DNA of 64,000 nucleotides from Azolla caroliniana (lineage: Eukaryota; Polypodiophyta). This document shows, piece after piece, positions 10,737-20,815 of this stretch; within the stretch, counting starts at the first letter, position 1, and each line of letters begins with the position of its first letter. Both the position numbers and the translations under genes were made by a program. The stretch is taken from contig JBHGNT010000015.1 in assembly GCA_043228905.1 (NCBI GenBank), positions 9,362,001 through 9,426,000 of the forward strand, given 5' to 3'. The notes below the pieces were generated by a model. The model was given only the letters and a program-made list of their open reading frames with translations, was not told the DNA's origin and did no database searches.

Positions 10737-11676
10737 ATGGATAGAGGCACAGCTAGCTCGCTTCCGACGGAGAAGCTCAACAGAAACAACTATGCGTCTT
10801 GGTCCTACAAGATGCACCAGTACCTGCTCGGGCACGGTTACTGCAACTATGTCGACGGAGCAAATGACACAACACCCGAATCGACACACAGAGATTTCCC
10901 TGCGTGGGAACAGTCGGCGAGCAGAGTATTGTGTTGCTCCACGTCGTGTGGGGGCGAACAACTCCTAAGCTACATTCGGGATGCAAGAATGCTGAAAGAT
11001 GCTTGGGGAAATCTGAAGAAAATTTTCGCCACAAGCACTACAGCCAGGAAGGTTCAACTCCGACAGGAGCTGAGCAACCTACGACAACGCGACTTGTCGA
11101 TGGCAGACTACGCCTCCAAAATCAAGGACATTTGCGACTCTCTGGCCTCCATCGATGTGCAAATCTGTCTCGGAGGTTTCGCGTCGAAGTTCGAAGCGTT
11201 CCGAACTGTTGTGTATACAAGGGAGAATACGCCGTCATTTTTCGACTTACAGTCGATGCTCCTTGTAGAGGAGAACCACGCCAGTGTGTCAATAAGTGCA
11301 CCCACCGACAGCCGGATGTTGTACACGTAGGCGGATCGGCCCTGTGGGCATGGTAGACGAGGCGGCTCGGCTCACAATGGTAGCGGCCGGCAAGAGCGGG
11401 ACCGAAGGCACAGAGAACGTGCCGACAACAGTTCCAGGCCCTCCACAAGTAGGGGGAGTCAAGGTGGCGTCGAAGGCCGGCAAGCAAAGGCCGACACGGA
11501 AAGCTGGTACTAGGGTAAAAAGGGCCATAAAGAAAGCGAGTGCTGGAAGAAGTTTGCCGATTCAGACAGATCCGGATCCGGCAAGGCCAGTAGAGAGAAT
11601 CGGCAACACTCGCACTACGCAGAAGGATCGGGAGGATCCAAAACCGGAAAAGTCGATAAAGCGCCAGTCTTGGTGA
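10737..11676 (+). pseudogene. C2 gag with damaged zinc knuckle
   Basis: ATG at 10737 opens a 197-codon frame with SLPTEKLNRNNYASW, shared with family B gag. This is the copia capsid domain, ending in FFDLQSMLLVEENH. A stop at 11328 separates the Arg/Gly-rich nucleocapsid part. The knuckle near 11500-11550 reads SWY-stop-GKKGHKESEC. The first two Cys of CX2CX4HX4C are lost (one to Ser, one to a TAG), while His and the last Cys remain. Confidence 0.8.
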
Positions 11677-13516
11677 TGAAACACGAGGCTAACTCGATGA
11701 AGAAAACCATTTCCAAATCAGAGGAAGTCTGGTACGTTGATTCAGGTGCGTCGAATCACATGACAAGCCACAAAGAGTGGTTCTCTTTCTTGGAGAAACC
11801 GGAACAACCGAGAGTCGTCGAAACCGGAGATGACACTCCTCACCCAATTTTGCATGTCGGAGAAGTCCCTTTGAGCCACGTTGGACATATGGGGAAGCTT
11901 ATGAACGTATTACACGTTCCGACTATCATGAAGAACCTGGTGTCAGTCGGTCAGATCGTTGACCAGGGGATGCAGGTGCGGTTTACGCTTTAGTGCTTCA
12001 CAGAGGAAGAGGGCCAGATTATTGCGCAAGGGCGCCGAGATGGGAGGATGTTCATCCTCGACACCAATGACGTTGGCACCGCTTTGTTCACCAAAGGACA
12101 AAAGATTGAATTAGATATTGATCTCTGGCACAAGTTCAATAGCTGGAAGGCCCAAATATGTGAACCATGCCAACTTGGGAAGCAACACCGGCTTCCATTC
12201 GCACCGAACGAAACCATCGTCGTAACAAACTCGACCTTATTCATTCGGATGTATGGGGACCGACACAGAACGTTATTCTTGGCGGGAGTCGATACTTCAT
12301 CTCCTTCATTGACGACTACGGCCGGCACACATGGATCTACCTCATTGAACGGAAGAACAAAGTCTTCGAGTGTTTCCGGAACCTGCAAAGCTTGGTTGAA
12401 CAGGAAACGGAGAGGAAGATCAAGTGCCTGCGATCATATGGCGGAACAGAATATTTTTCCAGCCAATTCAACAATTATCTGCAACAAAAAGGAATTCAGA
12501 GAGAGTTCAACTGCATATACACACCGGAGCAAAATGGTGTGGCCGAAAGGAAGAACCGGACGATTGTCGATGGGGCAAGGGCAATGCTGGAGGAGAAGAG
12601 CATGCCCCATTTCTATTGGGCTGAGGCGGTCCGAAAGAACGTCTAAATCCAAAACCGGATCGGTGACAAGGTGTCTGCGCATGAGTTGTATTTCGGGCGC
12701 AAGCCTAATTTGAGACACCTTCGGACATTTGGTAGCATTGCATATGTGCATGTGCCAGGTGAGAAGCGGAGGAAGTTGGATGCAAAGTCAGAGAAATGCA
12801 TCCTGGTCAGTTACTCGCATGAGCAAAAGGGGCATAAGTGTTATAACCCCCGGACAAAGCAGGTCCGAGTTAGCCGGGATGTTGAGTTTGATGAGACGGC
12901 ATCATGGTATGCCTTACCGGCTCCGACTTCTGACCCCGACCCGATACCGGAAGATGAGGTTAGTGACCCCGAGGAGGTTCAAGTAGAAGATGAAAACTTC
13001 GGCAGTCTAGACGAGAGTTCGATCTCATTACGGCTAAGTGGACCGAATGAGCGGTTGCGTCGGGATTACCAGTCGAATGAGGAACCGGCGAGTAATGGAG
13101 ACTGTGTCGTGCTCTCCCCGCGCAAGGAACCGAGGAGATGGTTCACGCGCAAAGAGAAGGGGAAGAAGAAGATGTTGGAATACGAAACCGGCAACGTTGA
13201 GATGGATCGGAGCGAATCTGATTCCGGAAAGAATGAAGGTGGATCTTCGAGAATGAAGTCTGAACCGGCCAAGAAGGGCCTCAAACCGGGTAACGATAAG
13301 TTACGTCGATCTTCCCGCCAGAAGAACCCCGTGAAGCGGTATGGGTACAATGAGTACATGGCGCATCACTATGCGTACATGACCAAGGTGGCGGAAGTGC
13401 ATGAGCCGGAGAACAACGTAGACGCGGCAAGAGACGCAAATTGGCGTGCCGTTATGGAGGAAGAAATGGGGGCACTTGATGCCAACGACACATGGGACCT
13501 AGTTGACCCTCTCTGA
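11670..13516 (+). pseudogene. C2 protease and integrase
   Basis: The protease active site VWYVDSGASNHMTSH is at about 11730-11770, followed by the pre-integrase region ending CEPCQLGKQHRLPF. Integrase has IHSDVWGP, a second-Asp block (here CLRSYGGTEYF, with D changed to Y) and EQNGVAERKNR, then HLRTFGSIAYVHVPGEKR and KCILVSYSHEQKGHKCYNP. Stops at 11991, near 12646 and at 13514 and a frameshift near 12160 break it. The 12671-13516 part also holds the long acidic linker before RT. Confidence 0.85.
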
Positions 13517-14811
13517 CACTGTAAACCGATCGGATGTAAGTGGGTGTACAAGTTAAAGTACAATGTTGATGGTTCGGTTAACCAGTACAAGGCCCGGTTG
13601 GTGGCGAAGGGATACTCGCAAACCCAAGGAATCGACTACGACGAAACCTTCGCTCTGGTAGCGAAGATGACTACGGTTCGTGTGATGCTAGCAGTTGCTG
13701 CAGCAAGGGGGTGGCATCTTCACCAGATGGACGTGAACAATGCATTTCTTCAAGGCGATCTTGAAGAAGAGGTCTTTATGACCCAACCCCCCGGTTTCCA
13801 GCCAGGGATGAACAAGTCAGTGGTATGCCGCTTGAAGAAGTCACTTTATGGCCTGAAGCAAGCCCCCCGAGCTTTGAATGCCAAGATCACACACCGGTTG
13901 CGTAAGATGGGGTTTGCGGCCTCAGGGTCTGACTCTTCGTTGTTCATTCGGCAAGGTCCGGACGGTCCGGTTTGCATCTTGTTGTATGTTGATGATCTGG
14001 TCATCACCGGACCCGGATTCGATGAAATCAACCGAGTCAAGACCCAGCTATCGGACGCATTTGAGATGAAGGACTTGGGGGACCTTCACTATTTCCTTGG
14101 GATCGAGGTGATCCAAACCCCCGACGGCATATTGCTCTCACAAAGACACTAGGTGTTGAATATGTTGTTCAAGTTCGGCATGAAGGAATGCCGCCCGATC
14201 TCCACACCCCTGGACTGGAACTAGAAGCTCCGTCCCGACTCCAGACTGGCCTACGATGAGAAGCGGTTCCGACAAATTGTCAGAAGCGGCACGAAGGAAC
14301 AGGGACTGTTATACCGGCATGGTATAACCGAAGAGCTAGTCGGGTACACCGATGTCGACTGGGCCGGCGATTCATCGGATCGCCAATCCACCTCCGGCTA
14401 TATGTTTTCCCCGTGTAGCGCGCTTGTTGCGTGGAGCAGCAGAAAGCAACCAACAGTGGCCCTTTCAAGCACTGAGTCTGAATAACGGGGCATTATCATT
14501 GCCAATTGTGAAGCCATTTGGCTTCGGTGACTGCTGCAAGACCTGCGAATCGAGGTGCCGACCCCGATCCTGATCTATTGTGACAACATAAGCAGCATGC
14601 AACTCACCAAGAACCCCGTGTTCCATGCTCGGACAAAGCACATAGAAGTTCATTACCACTTCGTGCGTGAGCGGGTCCTGAGCGGTGAAGTCGAACTTCG
14701 GTATGTTCATATGGATCGGCATGTTGCCGACATCTTCACGAAGCCACTTAGATCGGACAAGTTGCACCACTTCACCGAAATTCTTGGTGTTCAGTATCTC
14801 GACGAGCCACA
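13517..14811 (+). pseudogene. C2 reverse transcriptase and RNase H
   Basis: RT is open from 13544 with ARLVAKGYSQTQGIDYDETF, QMDVNNAFLQGDLEEEV, CRLKKSLYGLKQAPR and the active site ILLYVDDLVITG (near 13975-14010). A stop after LLSQRH at 14150 and a deletion at about 14280 remove the first part of RNase H. It continues with GYTDVDWAGDSSDRQSTSGY, SSTESE, IYCDNISSMQL and KHIEVHYHFVRERVL, ending with DIFTKPLRSDKL near 14760. All three acidic RNase H motifs are still readable. Confidence 0.87.
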
Positions 14812-15300
14812 CTTGTGGGGGAGAACGGGCAAAGACACTGGAATGGGCAAAGGCAAAGAAACTGTTGATTGCGCCGGTGAGGGAAGAACCGAAAGAGGGA
14901 GAGACAAGAAGAAGAAAGGAGCCGAGTCAACAAAGGAAGTTGACACATCCGAACAAGTCGGAACAAGCGACAACGGTGACATGGTCAAGAAGGACAGAGC
15001 CGATCGGAAGAAGAAGGACAAGACCCGGACATGGTCCAATGTGGTGAAGGGCCTAGAACCTGAAGACGAATCGGGAGTGACCGATTCAGACAAGAGCTGG
15101 AACGAATAGAAGACAGTTGATTCGGTTCAGCAGATGGATTCAGAAGAATCGGATCAATTCAAGGCCAAGAGGACAAGAAGGCAGCAAAAGTTAACGCCAA
15201 CACGAAGGAATCGGCGAATCGATAAGCGCCGAAGTCACAGCAGTGAGGGAGCTAATTTGGGCTTGTTGAGCTGACAAGCCGACTGAGGAGGTCGAGGTGC
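14812..15300 (+). other. C2 post-pol charged open frame
   Basis: After RNase H the frame stays open to 15109 instead of running straight into the polypurine tract, and it can be followed past a stop to about 15235. The product is rich in Lys, Glu, Asp, Ser and Thr, with the block TRTWSNVVKGLEPEDE (about 15025-15075) and TVDSVQQMDS (about 15113-15142). The same layout and related sequence occur in C3 (TKTWSDVVTGLKTDDE) and C5 (TKKWSDVVKGLKTGNK). No signal peptide or membrane segment is seen, so it does not look like an envelope gene. Function unknown. Confidence 0.6.
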
Positions 15301-15440
15301 GCAGAAACAGAAGGGTCGCAGCAAACAGGACCGGACTGGACGAGGAGCACGAGCGAAGCAGAGTGATGCCAGAAGGAGCCGGGTGGAAGGACCGGCTGGC
15401 ATGGAGACTTACACTACGATCCGACCTCAAGTTGAGCTTG

Positions 15441-15448
15441 AGGGGGAG
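15441..15448 (+). other. C2 polypurine tract
   Basis: AGGGGGAG directly before the 3' LTR, the plus-strand primer. The ten bases before it (GTTGAGCTTG, 15431-15440) are the exact inverse complement of CAAGCTCAAC at 15459-15468 inside the LTR. Confidence 0.85.
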
Positions 15449-15789
15449 TGTTGAGCGGCAAGCTCAACCGGATCCGGATCAGCTGAATATGATCCGGAAG
15501 GATGAGCCAGATCGATGAGCCGGATCAGTGAGCCAGTGAGCAAGTGAGCCGGTTAGCCGGATCCATCAGTAACCGGAAGCATAGTAGTAGCCGAGGCTAC
15601 TAGGTAGTTAATGTCTCGTAGTTAGTGTCACACGCTCGTGTGAGCATTGAAGTACACCATACTTTTGTCAGTCCGTATGGACTTGTATAAAAGTGTTCCC
15701 TAAACATATACAATGTACAAAGTATTACAAAGAACTATTATTGGTTTGTAATAGATTTTTAACTTGCTTCTGTACGTTGTTTCTTTACA
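15449..15789 (+). repeat. C2 3' LTR (341 bp)
   Basis: Starts TGTTGAGCGGCAAGCTCAACC like the 5' LTR and ends TTTCTTTACA. Base changes and small indels against the 5' copy (for example in the GGATC-rich U3 and near GTTTGTAATAG) show this is not a recent insertion. Confidence 0.92.
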
Positions 15790-15899
15790 CGTTCTCACTC
15801 TCTCACTCTGATACAATGCACATACTCTTTGTCTCTTTGTTACTCATCACTCTATACAATGTTAGGAATTCACTTATATACTAAGCCCTAACTTATTGA
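15790..15899. other. Unassigned junction between C2 and C3
   Basis: About 110 bp with CT-rich sequence and CTCTGATACA at about 15814-15823, which resembles a reversed, damaged Met primer site. It could be the remnant of another minus-strand element. Nothing else is recognised. Confidence 0.3.
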
Positions 15900-16082
15900 T
15901 GAGTTCACACCTGGACGGATACAACTTGGAAGGAGTTGGCCTTTTATGCCAACACGGAAGACTGTCGACATCATCACCAAGCCCCTTGGTCTCGACAAGT
16001 TGTGACAAATCTCGGGTGCGCTTGGTTTGTGGCACCGCGACGTGCGAAACTTGAGGGGGAGAATAGATCGGGAAAGGGAGCA

Positions 16083-16472
16083 TGAAAGGAGCGAGCGGAT
16101 GTGACAGCGAAGCTGAGTTGGATGAAGAATTCGATTTCGGGTCGGCTGAAGAAGCCCAGAAACACAGAGTTGGCCAAACAAGAGGGAGTTGAAGCCAAGA
16201 AGGGCGAGATGGCCAAGACCAAGACATGGTCTGATGTGGTTACGGGCCTGAAGACAGATGATGAATTGGAGACAGTCAATTCTGTCAAGAGCGGAAACGA
16301 ATCGGAGACAGTTGATTCGGTTCAAATGTTCAATTCAGCATCCCCAAATCAACTGAAGGCCAAGCAGAGGAAAGGGCGCAAAAGAGGCGCCAGCACCATG
16401 ATAGCAAGGGAGCTGAGCAAGGCCGCACGAGTAGACAAGCCGACTGAAAGGGTCGAGGCACGTGGAATCTAA
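16083..16472 (+). other. C3 post-pol charged open frame
   Basis: An open frame (16101-16472) contains AKTKTWSDVVTGLKTDDE and SETVDSVQMFNSASPNQLK. The region just before it, in another frame, reads ELDEEFDFGSAEEAQ, which C5 shares as ELDEEFDFWLVEEAE, so a frameshift lies near 16150. An internal repeat is visible: TVNSVKSGNES and TVDSVQMFNS. Family and function unknown. Confidence 0.55.
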
Positions 16473-16551
16473 CGGGTCGAGCAACGCGAGCGAGGCGTGA
16501 AGCGAGGATCTACAGGAGCAGGCGGAACCTCAAGCTGAGCTTGAGGGGGAG

Positions 16552-16787
16552 TGTTGAGGTACAAGCTCAACATTGGGTGCGTAAACCAATGGGTAGACTA
16601 GGTGCGTAAACCGATTGCGCAACGAGACGTCGTAGCGGTGCGTAAACCGGGAGGCCGTTGGATAGATATTCCGCAAAGGAATATATTTTGGGAGTTAGTG
16701 TGTAGGCTCATTGATGAGCATTGAATTATGTGTCAGTATTTGAGTCAGTCCGTATGGACTTGAATAGAGTTTTAGAGCATTGTTTTG
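16552..16787 (+). repeat. C3 3' LTR, partial, with U3 repeats
   Basis: Starts TGTTGAGGTACAAGCTCAACATTGG in the reading TGTTGAGGTACAAGCTCAAC. Three copies of GGTGCGTAAACC lie in U3 at 16576-16587, 16601-16612 and 16637-16648. The reverse complement is recognisable in the C5 LTR. The downstream part is lost at the C4 junction. Confidence 0.8.
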
Positions 16788-17088
16788 TGTTGAGAATCAA
16801 GCTCAACATAGTCTAATGTGTAAACACATCCTTGAGAGTGTATGCACACTCAAAGGTCAAAAGTCACACCACTACTCTCTACACATTAACTATGTATCAT
16901 AGAATCATATTCTATGACACATAACTAATGAGTTTCCAAATTCCCCATGACTCATGAGCTTTGGTAGTTAATGAATAGAGAGAGTGACTATATAAAGCAC
17001 TCTCCTCCTACTTTGTAACATGTCGGTTAATCTCCTTTGTAATATACAATCTTCTTGAGTATTTTTTTCTATTATCTATCTTATGTTT

Positions 17089-17122
<34 letters not shown>

Positions 17123-17177
17123 TAATACACATCTCTAACCTATTCCGCGACACAAGAATCACCATCGATTCTTTACA
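16788..17177 (+). repeat. C4 5' LTR (390 bp)
   Basis: TGTTGAGAATCAAGCTCAAC to GATTCTTTACA, ending at the primer site. It holds a TATA box (CTATATAAAG, 16988-16997), an imperfect palindrome around ATCATAGAAT / ATTCTATGAC near 16893-16923, and a CT microsatellite near 17092-17125. It is homologous to the C7, C9 and C10 LTRs. Confidence 0.9.
16989..16996 (+). promoter_or_regulatory. C4 LTR TATA box
   Basis: TATATAAA in U3. C7 keeps the same box, while C9 and C10 carry TACATAAA at this place. Confidence 0.55.
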
Positions 17178-17189
17178 TGGTATTAGAGT
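17178..17189 (+). other. C4 primer binding site (one change)
   Basis: TGGTATTAGAGT directly after the LTR. One base differs from the usual TGGTATCAGAG. Confidence 0.75.
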
Positions 17190-17298
17190 GGTTTGGTAGC
17201 TCGATCTAGCCCATCTGCGTGTGTTGTGCTCTACGTCCAAACCAGGTATCATCTGAAGCGGACACCAAACAAGAGAGAACCGAATACCGTCAAAACCG

Positions 17299-18889
17299 AT
17301 GAGCTTTGCTGAAGCCGCTAAAGATCCTCGATGGGTCGAAGCTATGAATGAGGAGATGCAAACTCTTAGTAAGAACGAGACATGGGATCTCGTCCCTCAC
17401 TCACCACACAAGAAGGCAATCGGTTGTAGATGGATATACAAAGTGAAGTATAATGCCGACGGTTCCGTCAATTGCTACAAAGCTCGACTCGTAGCAAAGG
17501 GCTACACACAAACACAGGGAGTCGACTATGAAGAGACCTTTGCCCCGATGGCAAAGATGACAACCGTGCAGATCGTGATAGTGCTTGCTGCAGCGAATGG
17601 GTGGCACCTCCACCAGATGGATGTCAAGAACTCCTTTCTTCAAGGAGAATTAGAAGAGGAGGTGTACATGGTACAACCACCCGGCTTCGAATCCAATATT
17701 CATTCAAAAGTCATGTGCCAGCTCAAGAAGCCTCTCTACGACCTTAAACAAGCACCACATGCTTGGCACTTGAAGATAACACTATCTTCATCGAATCGGC
17801 TTCCAAATGTCCAAATCCAACAATTCTCTCTATGTAAGAAGCGATTCTGGAAGTCTGATTGCCATCATCCTATACGTGGATGATCTGGTCATTGGAGGTG
17901 AGCATCTAGTCGACATCAACAAGGTCAAGTCTCTCCTCTCCAGCAAATTCGTGATGATGGACAGGAAAGAGTTCCATTACTTCCTTGGCATTGAGCTAAT
18001 CCGGACTCCAACTGGAGTAATGATCTCTCAACGGCACTACATACTCAACTTGTTATACAAGTTCGGGATGACCGAGTGTAAATCTATGGCAACCCCTCTC
18101 GATCAAAACTTCAAACTGGATGCCAATTCTGGCACCACAAAGTGTGAGCCAACATTCTATTGACAACTTGTTGGTAGTCTCATCCACCTCACGCTCGCTC
18201 GACCCGACCTGAGCTATCCGGTCGACCTCCTTAGCCAATTCATGCAAACTCCACAAGATATCCATTTGGATTGTGCTAAGCGAGTGCTACGATATGTGAG
18301 TAGAACGATAGACTATGGTATTCTCTATAAGTTGGCCACTCTAATTCAACTCGAAGGGTACACATATGCCAACTGGGCCAGCTACAAAGCCAATTGACGA
18401 TCAACCTCTAGTTTCATATTTGCCCTCAGAAGTGGAGCCATCTCCTAGAGTAGCAAAAAGCAACCCACCGTCACTATTTCGAGCACAGAGGCCGAATACA
18501 AGGGCACGGCGGTGGCTGCATGTGAAGCCGTATGGCTCATGTGGATATTGAAAGATCTGGGTGTTACCATCAAAGATCTGATTCCCCTTTACTGTGACAA
18601 CATGAGCAATATTCATCTGGCTCGGAACCCGGTGTTCCACGCATGCATGAAGCATATCGAAGTGCACTATCACTTCATTCGAGAGCGCGTTCAAGCTGGA
18701 GATGTCGACCTTCAACACATCAACACGAATCTTCAGACAACCGACATCTTCACCAAAGCCCTAGGAGCCGACAAGCTTCGGCAATTCATGTCAGACCTTG
18801 GATTGATGATCCCTGACTTGCCAAGCTTGAGGGGGAGTACATCCAAACCTGGTATCAACCGAAGGGGACATCAAACAAGAGAGAACTGA
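17299..18889 (+). pseudogene. C4 reverse transcriptase and RNase H
   Basis: Opens with SFAEAAKDPRWVEAMNEEMQ, the linker just before RT, then ARLVAKGYTQTQGVDYEETF, QMDVKNSFLQGELEEEVYM and LKQAPHAWHLKI. A frameshift near 17780 leads to ILYVDDLVIGGEHLVDINKV (17807-18163). A TGA after CEPTFY at 18161 and two more stops precede the RNase H core, which keeps EAEYKG and LYCDNMSNIHLARNP. The frame ends at 18889 shortly before the polypurine tract. The RNase H Asp of YCDN is intact here but not in C9 or C10. Confidence 0.87.
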
Positions 18890-18953
18890 ATACCGTCCGA
18901 ACCGGGTACCAGCCGAAGCGGACAAGCCGACCAAAGTTGAGCTTGAGGGGGCG

Positions 18954-19116
18954 TGTTGAGAATCACGCTCAACCGAGTCTAATGTGTGAACACACCCTTG
19001 AGAGTGTATGAACACTCAAAGCTCAGAAGTCACACCACTACTCTCTACACATTAACTATGTATCATAGAATCATATTCTATGACACATAACCAATGAGTT
19101 TTCCACATTCCCCATG
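18954..19116 (+). repeat. C4 3' LTR, truncated
   Basis: Starts TGTTGAGAATCACGCTCAACC after a GGGGGCG tract and matches the 5' LTR up to CCCCATG, where the sequence changes abruptly to G2. Confidence 0.88.
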
Positions 19117-20244
19117 GTTTTTAAAACACCTTTGTGTTACCATAGTAACCTGATCTTGAACCTCATCTCATACATCTAGAGGGGTATTGACATGAGATCA
19201 TGATATCGATTAATGTTTGCTCATGATATGTTTACATCACAACATAATGTTATAACTATTTGTCTGACCTTATCCTCTTTCTTTGCCAAAAATTATCATT
19301 TAATGGCTCATAATAACGACCCAATGTCATCCGCTCAAGCGGAACGAATTCAAGGAAATCCTCCTGGGTCAATCCCCATTGAATTGTATTTTATACAAAT
19401 AGAAAATTTCCTTAATTCAACCACGCATCATATGTCCGAACTTCGGCAATCTCATAGTGCTCTCGAGGCACGTGTCATTAGTTTACAATGTGATACTAAT
19501 AGACCCGATGAGCGTCAGGGTGAACCATCGTTTGTCGTAAACCATTTACAGGAGATAAAAAGGAAAGAACTGAAGAAGCAATATTCACGTGGTTGGGCCG
19601 ATGAGAGTCTAATTTTTGAGCTCTATCCCAAGCCAGATAGTACGAAGCTTGCATATGTCGGCTGAGAAGTAGGGGGTAAGGCCGCCACCTGGTGGCATGG
19701 GCTCCACACTTTGGGAAAATTGCCCGATACCTGGATAGAATTTGTCACAATTTTCAAGGGCCAATTTTTGCAACCTCCATCTCAAACTAAAGTAGCAGAA
19801 GCTTTAATGAACCTCTCTAGCAAGATGTTTTCCTCGCTAGAAGACTATGTTCACCATGCTAGAACCCCAATTTGGACTATCACTTGATAGTGGACGATAC
19901 GGATTCCAAATCCTTTGAAGAGGCCATTGAAATAGTTCTTCGCTATCAACGCACTTCGAAGAAGGACCATAACAAACCCAACGAAACGTTGGGGACCAAG
20001 CAGTCGCAATTCATTGGGAAATGCAAGACACCCAACGAATTCATGGATCGTGATTGTAAGCGACAAAATCCTTTTTGCATATTCTGCAAAAAGAAGGGTC
20101 ATACAAAAGAGCAATGTCGAAAGCTCCAACGGAAAGGGCACAACAACAGAACAAAAGTTGCTAACCATAAAGGTCAGATTCTTGATGTCCTTGAGGTCTA
20201 TACACATCATTTAAGTAATTGTAAATGTTCTATAAAAAAATAAG
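19117..20244 (+). mobile_element. Ty3/gypsy element G2, left part
   Basis: Leader and gag of a gypsy element whose pol continues at 23705 beyond C5. No 5' LTR remains. The sequence begins at the broken C4 LTR. The left and right parts do not meet exactly: the first part of the protease is missing, so some sequence was lost where C5 lies. Confidence 0.75.
19303..20243 (+). pseudogene. G2 gag
   Basis: ATG at 19303 (MAHNNDPMSSAQAE). The capsid region includes DESLIFELYPKPDSTKLAYVG, and after a TGA at 19663 the frame goes on with GGKAATWWHGLHTLGK. A frameshift near 19865 is followed by a CX2CX4HX4C knuckle, CIFCKKKGHTKEQC (about 20075-20116). This is the normal gypsy gag layout, now broken. Confidence 0.78.
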
Positions 20245-20664
20245 TGCAGAAGCTTAATAGACACAACCAGGTAACAACATACAAAAGACAAAGAGACAAG
20301 GAAGATGAGGAAGGTTTAATGGAAAGCTTAATCAACACAGCTTACACGGGAGAGACAGAGAGAGAGAACACAAAAAACTCTATTTCAAAAATAATACTCT
20401 AAAACTCTGTACATAGGATGTGGTCACAGAGCACTTTTATACAAGTCCATACGAACTGATAGAAGTACTGACTCATACTTCAATGCTCATCAATGAGCCT
20501 ATACCCTTACTCCCAAAATATATTCCTGGGCGGAATATCTATCCAACAGCCTCCTGGTTTACGCACCCCTACGACCTCTCATTGCGCACCCGATTTCCAT
20601 ACCCAATCTACGCATTGGTTTACACACCAGTTTATGCACCCAATGTTGAGCTTGCATCTCAACA
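20245..20664 (-). repeat. C5 3' LTR (about 420 bp)
   Basis: On the plus strand it begins TGCAGAAGCTTAATAG (left end less certain) and ends GCTTGCATCTCAACA next to the CTCCCCCTCGAGG polypurine complement. On the minus strand it contains TATAAAAGTGC (near 20434-20444) and degenerate copies of the GGTGCGTAAACC U3 motif seen in C3. Confidence 0.8.
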
Positions 20665-20815
20665 CTCCCCCTCGAGGTCAACTTGAGGTTCCGCTTGCTC
20701 TTCTGGATCTTCGCTCCGGCTTCTCATGGCTTCACGCCTCGCTCACGCTCCTCGACCCGTTCGCTTCCGTGCGCCTCGTCCCTTTTGGTCGGCTTGTCTG
20801 CTCGTGCGGCCTTTC

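Larger units (their letters stand above)
10320..15789 (+). mobile_element. Ty1/copia LTR retrotransposon C2
   Basis: Complete in outline: 5' LTR, Met primer site, gag, protease, integrase, RT, RNase H, a charged post-pol frame, polypurine tract, 3' LTR. The reading frames carry numerous stops and a deletion in the RT/RNase H linker (near 14280), so it is not autonomous. The five bases before and after the LTRs (CATTT and CGTTC) do not match, so no target duplication can be claimed. It interrupts the C1 LTR. Confidence 0.92.
15900..16787 (+). mobile_element. Ty1/copia 3' fragment C3
   Basis: Only the end of a copia element: the last residues of RNase H (TVDIITKPLGLDKL, about 15958-16000), a post-pol frame, a polypurine tract (TTGAGGGGGAG, to 16551) and part of the 3' LTR. 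The LTR is cut at 16787 by the first base of C4. Sequence and LTR type match C5, so C3 and C5 belong to one family. Confidence 0.82.
16788..19116 (+). mobile_element. Ty1/copia family-B element C4, internally deleted
   Basis: 5' LTR, a primer site, a very short leader, then RT and RNase H and the start of a 3' LTR. Gag, protease and integrase are absent. The leader segment at about 17231-17298 resembles the segment before the polypurine tract (about 18842-18905), so the deletion seems to have joined 3'-end sequence to the 5' leader. The 3' LTR is cut after 163 bp at 19116. Confidence 0.85.

Noticed and set aside
15814-15823. A further copia element with primer site between C2 and C3
   Set aside because: Only a damaged ten-base match remains, with no LTR or coding sequence beside it.
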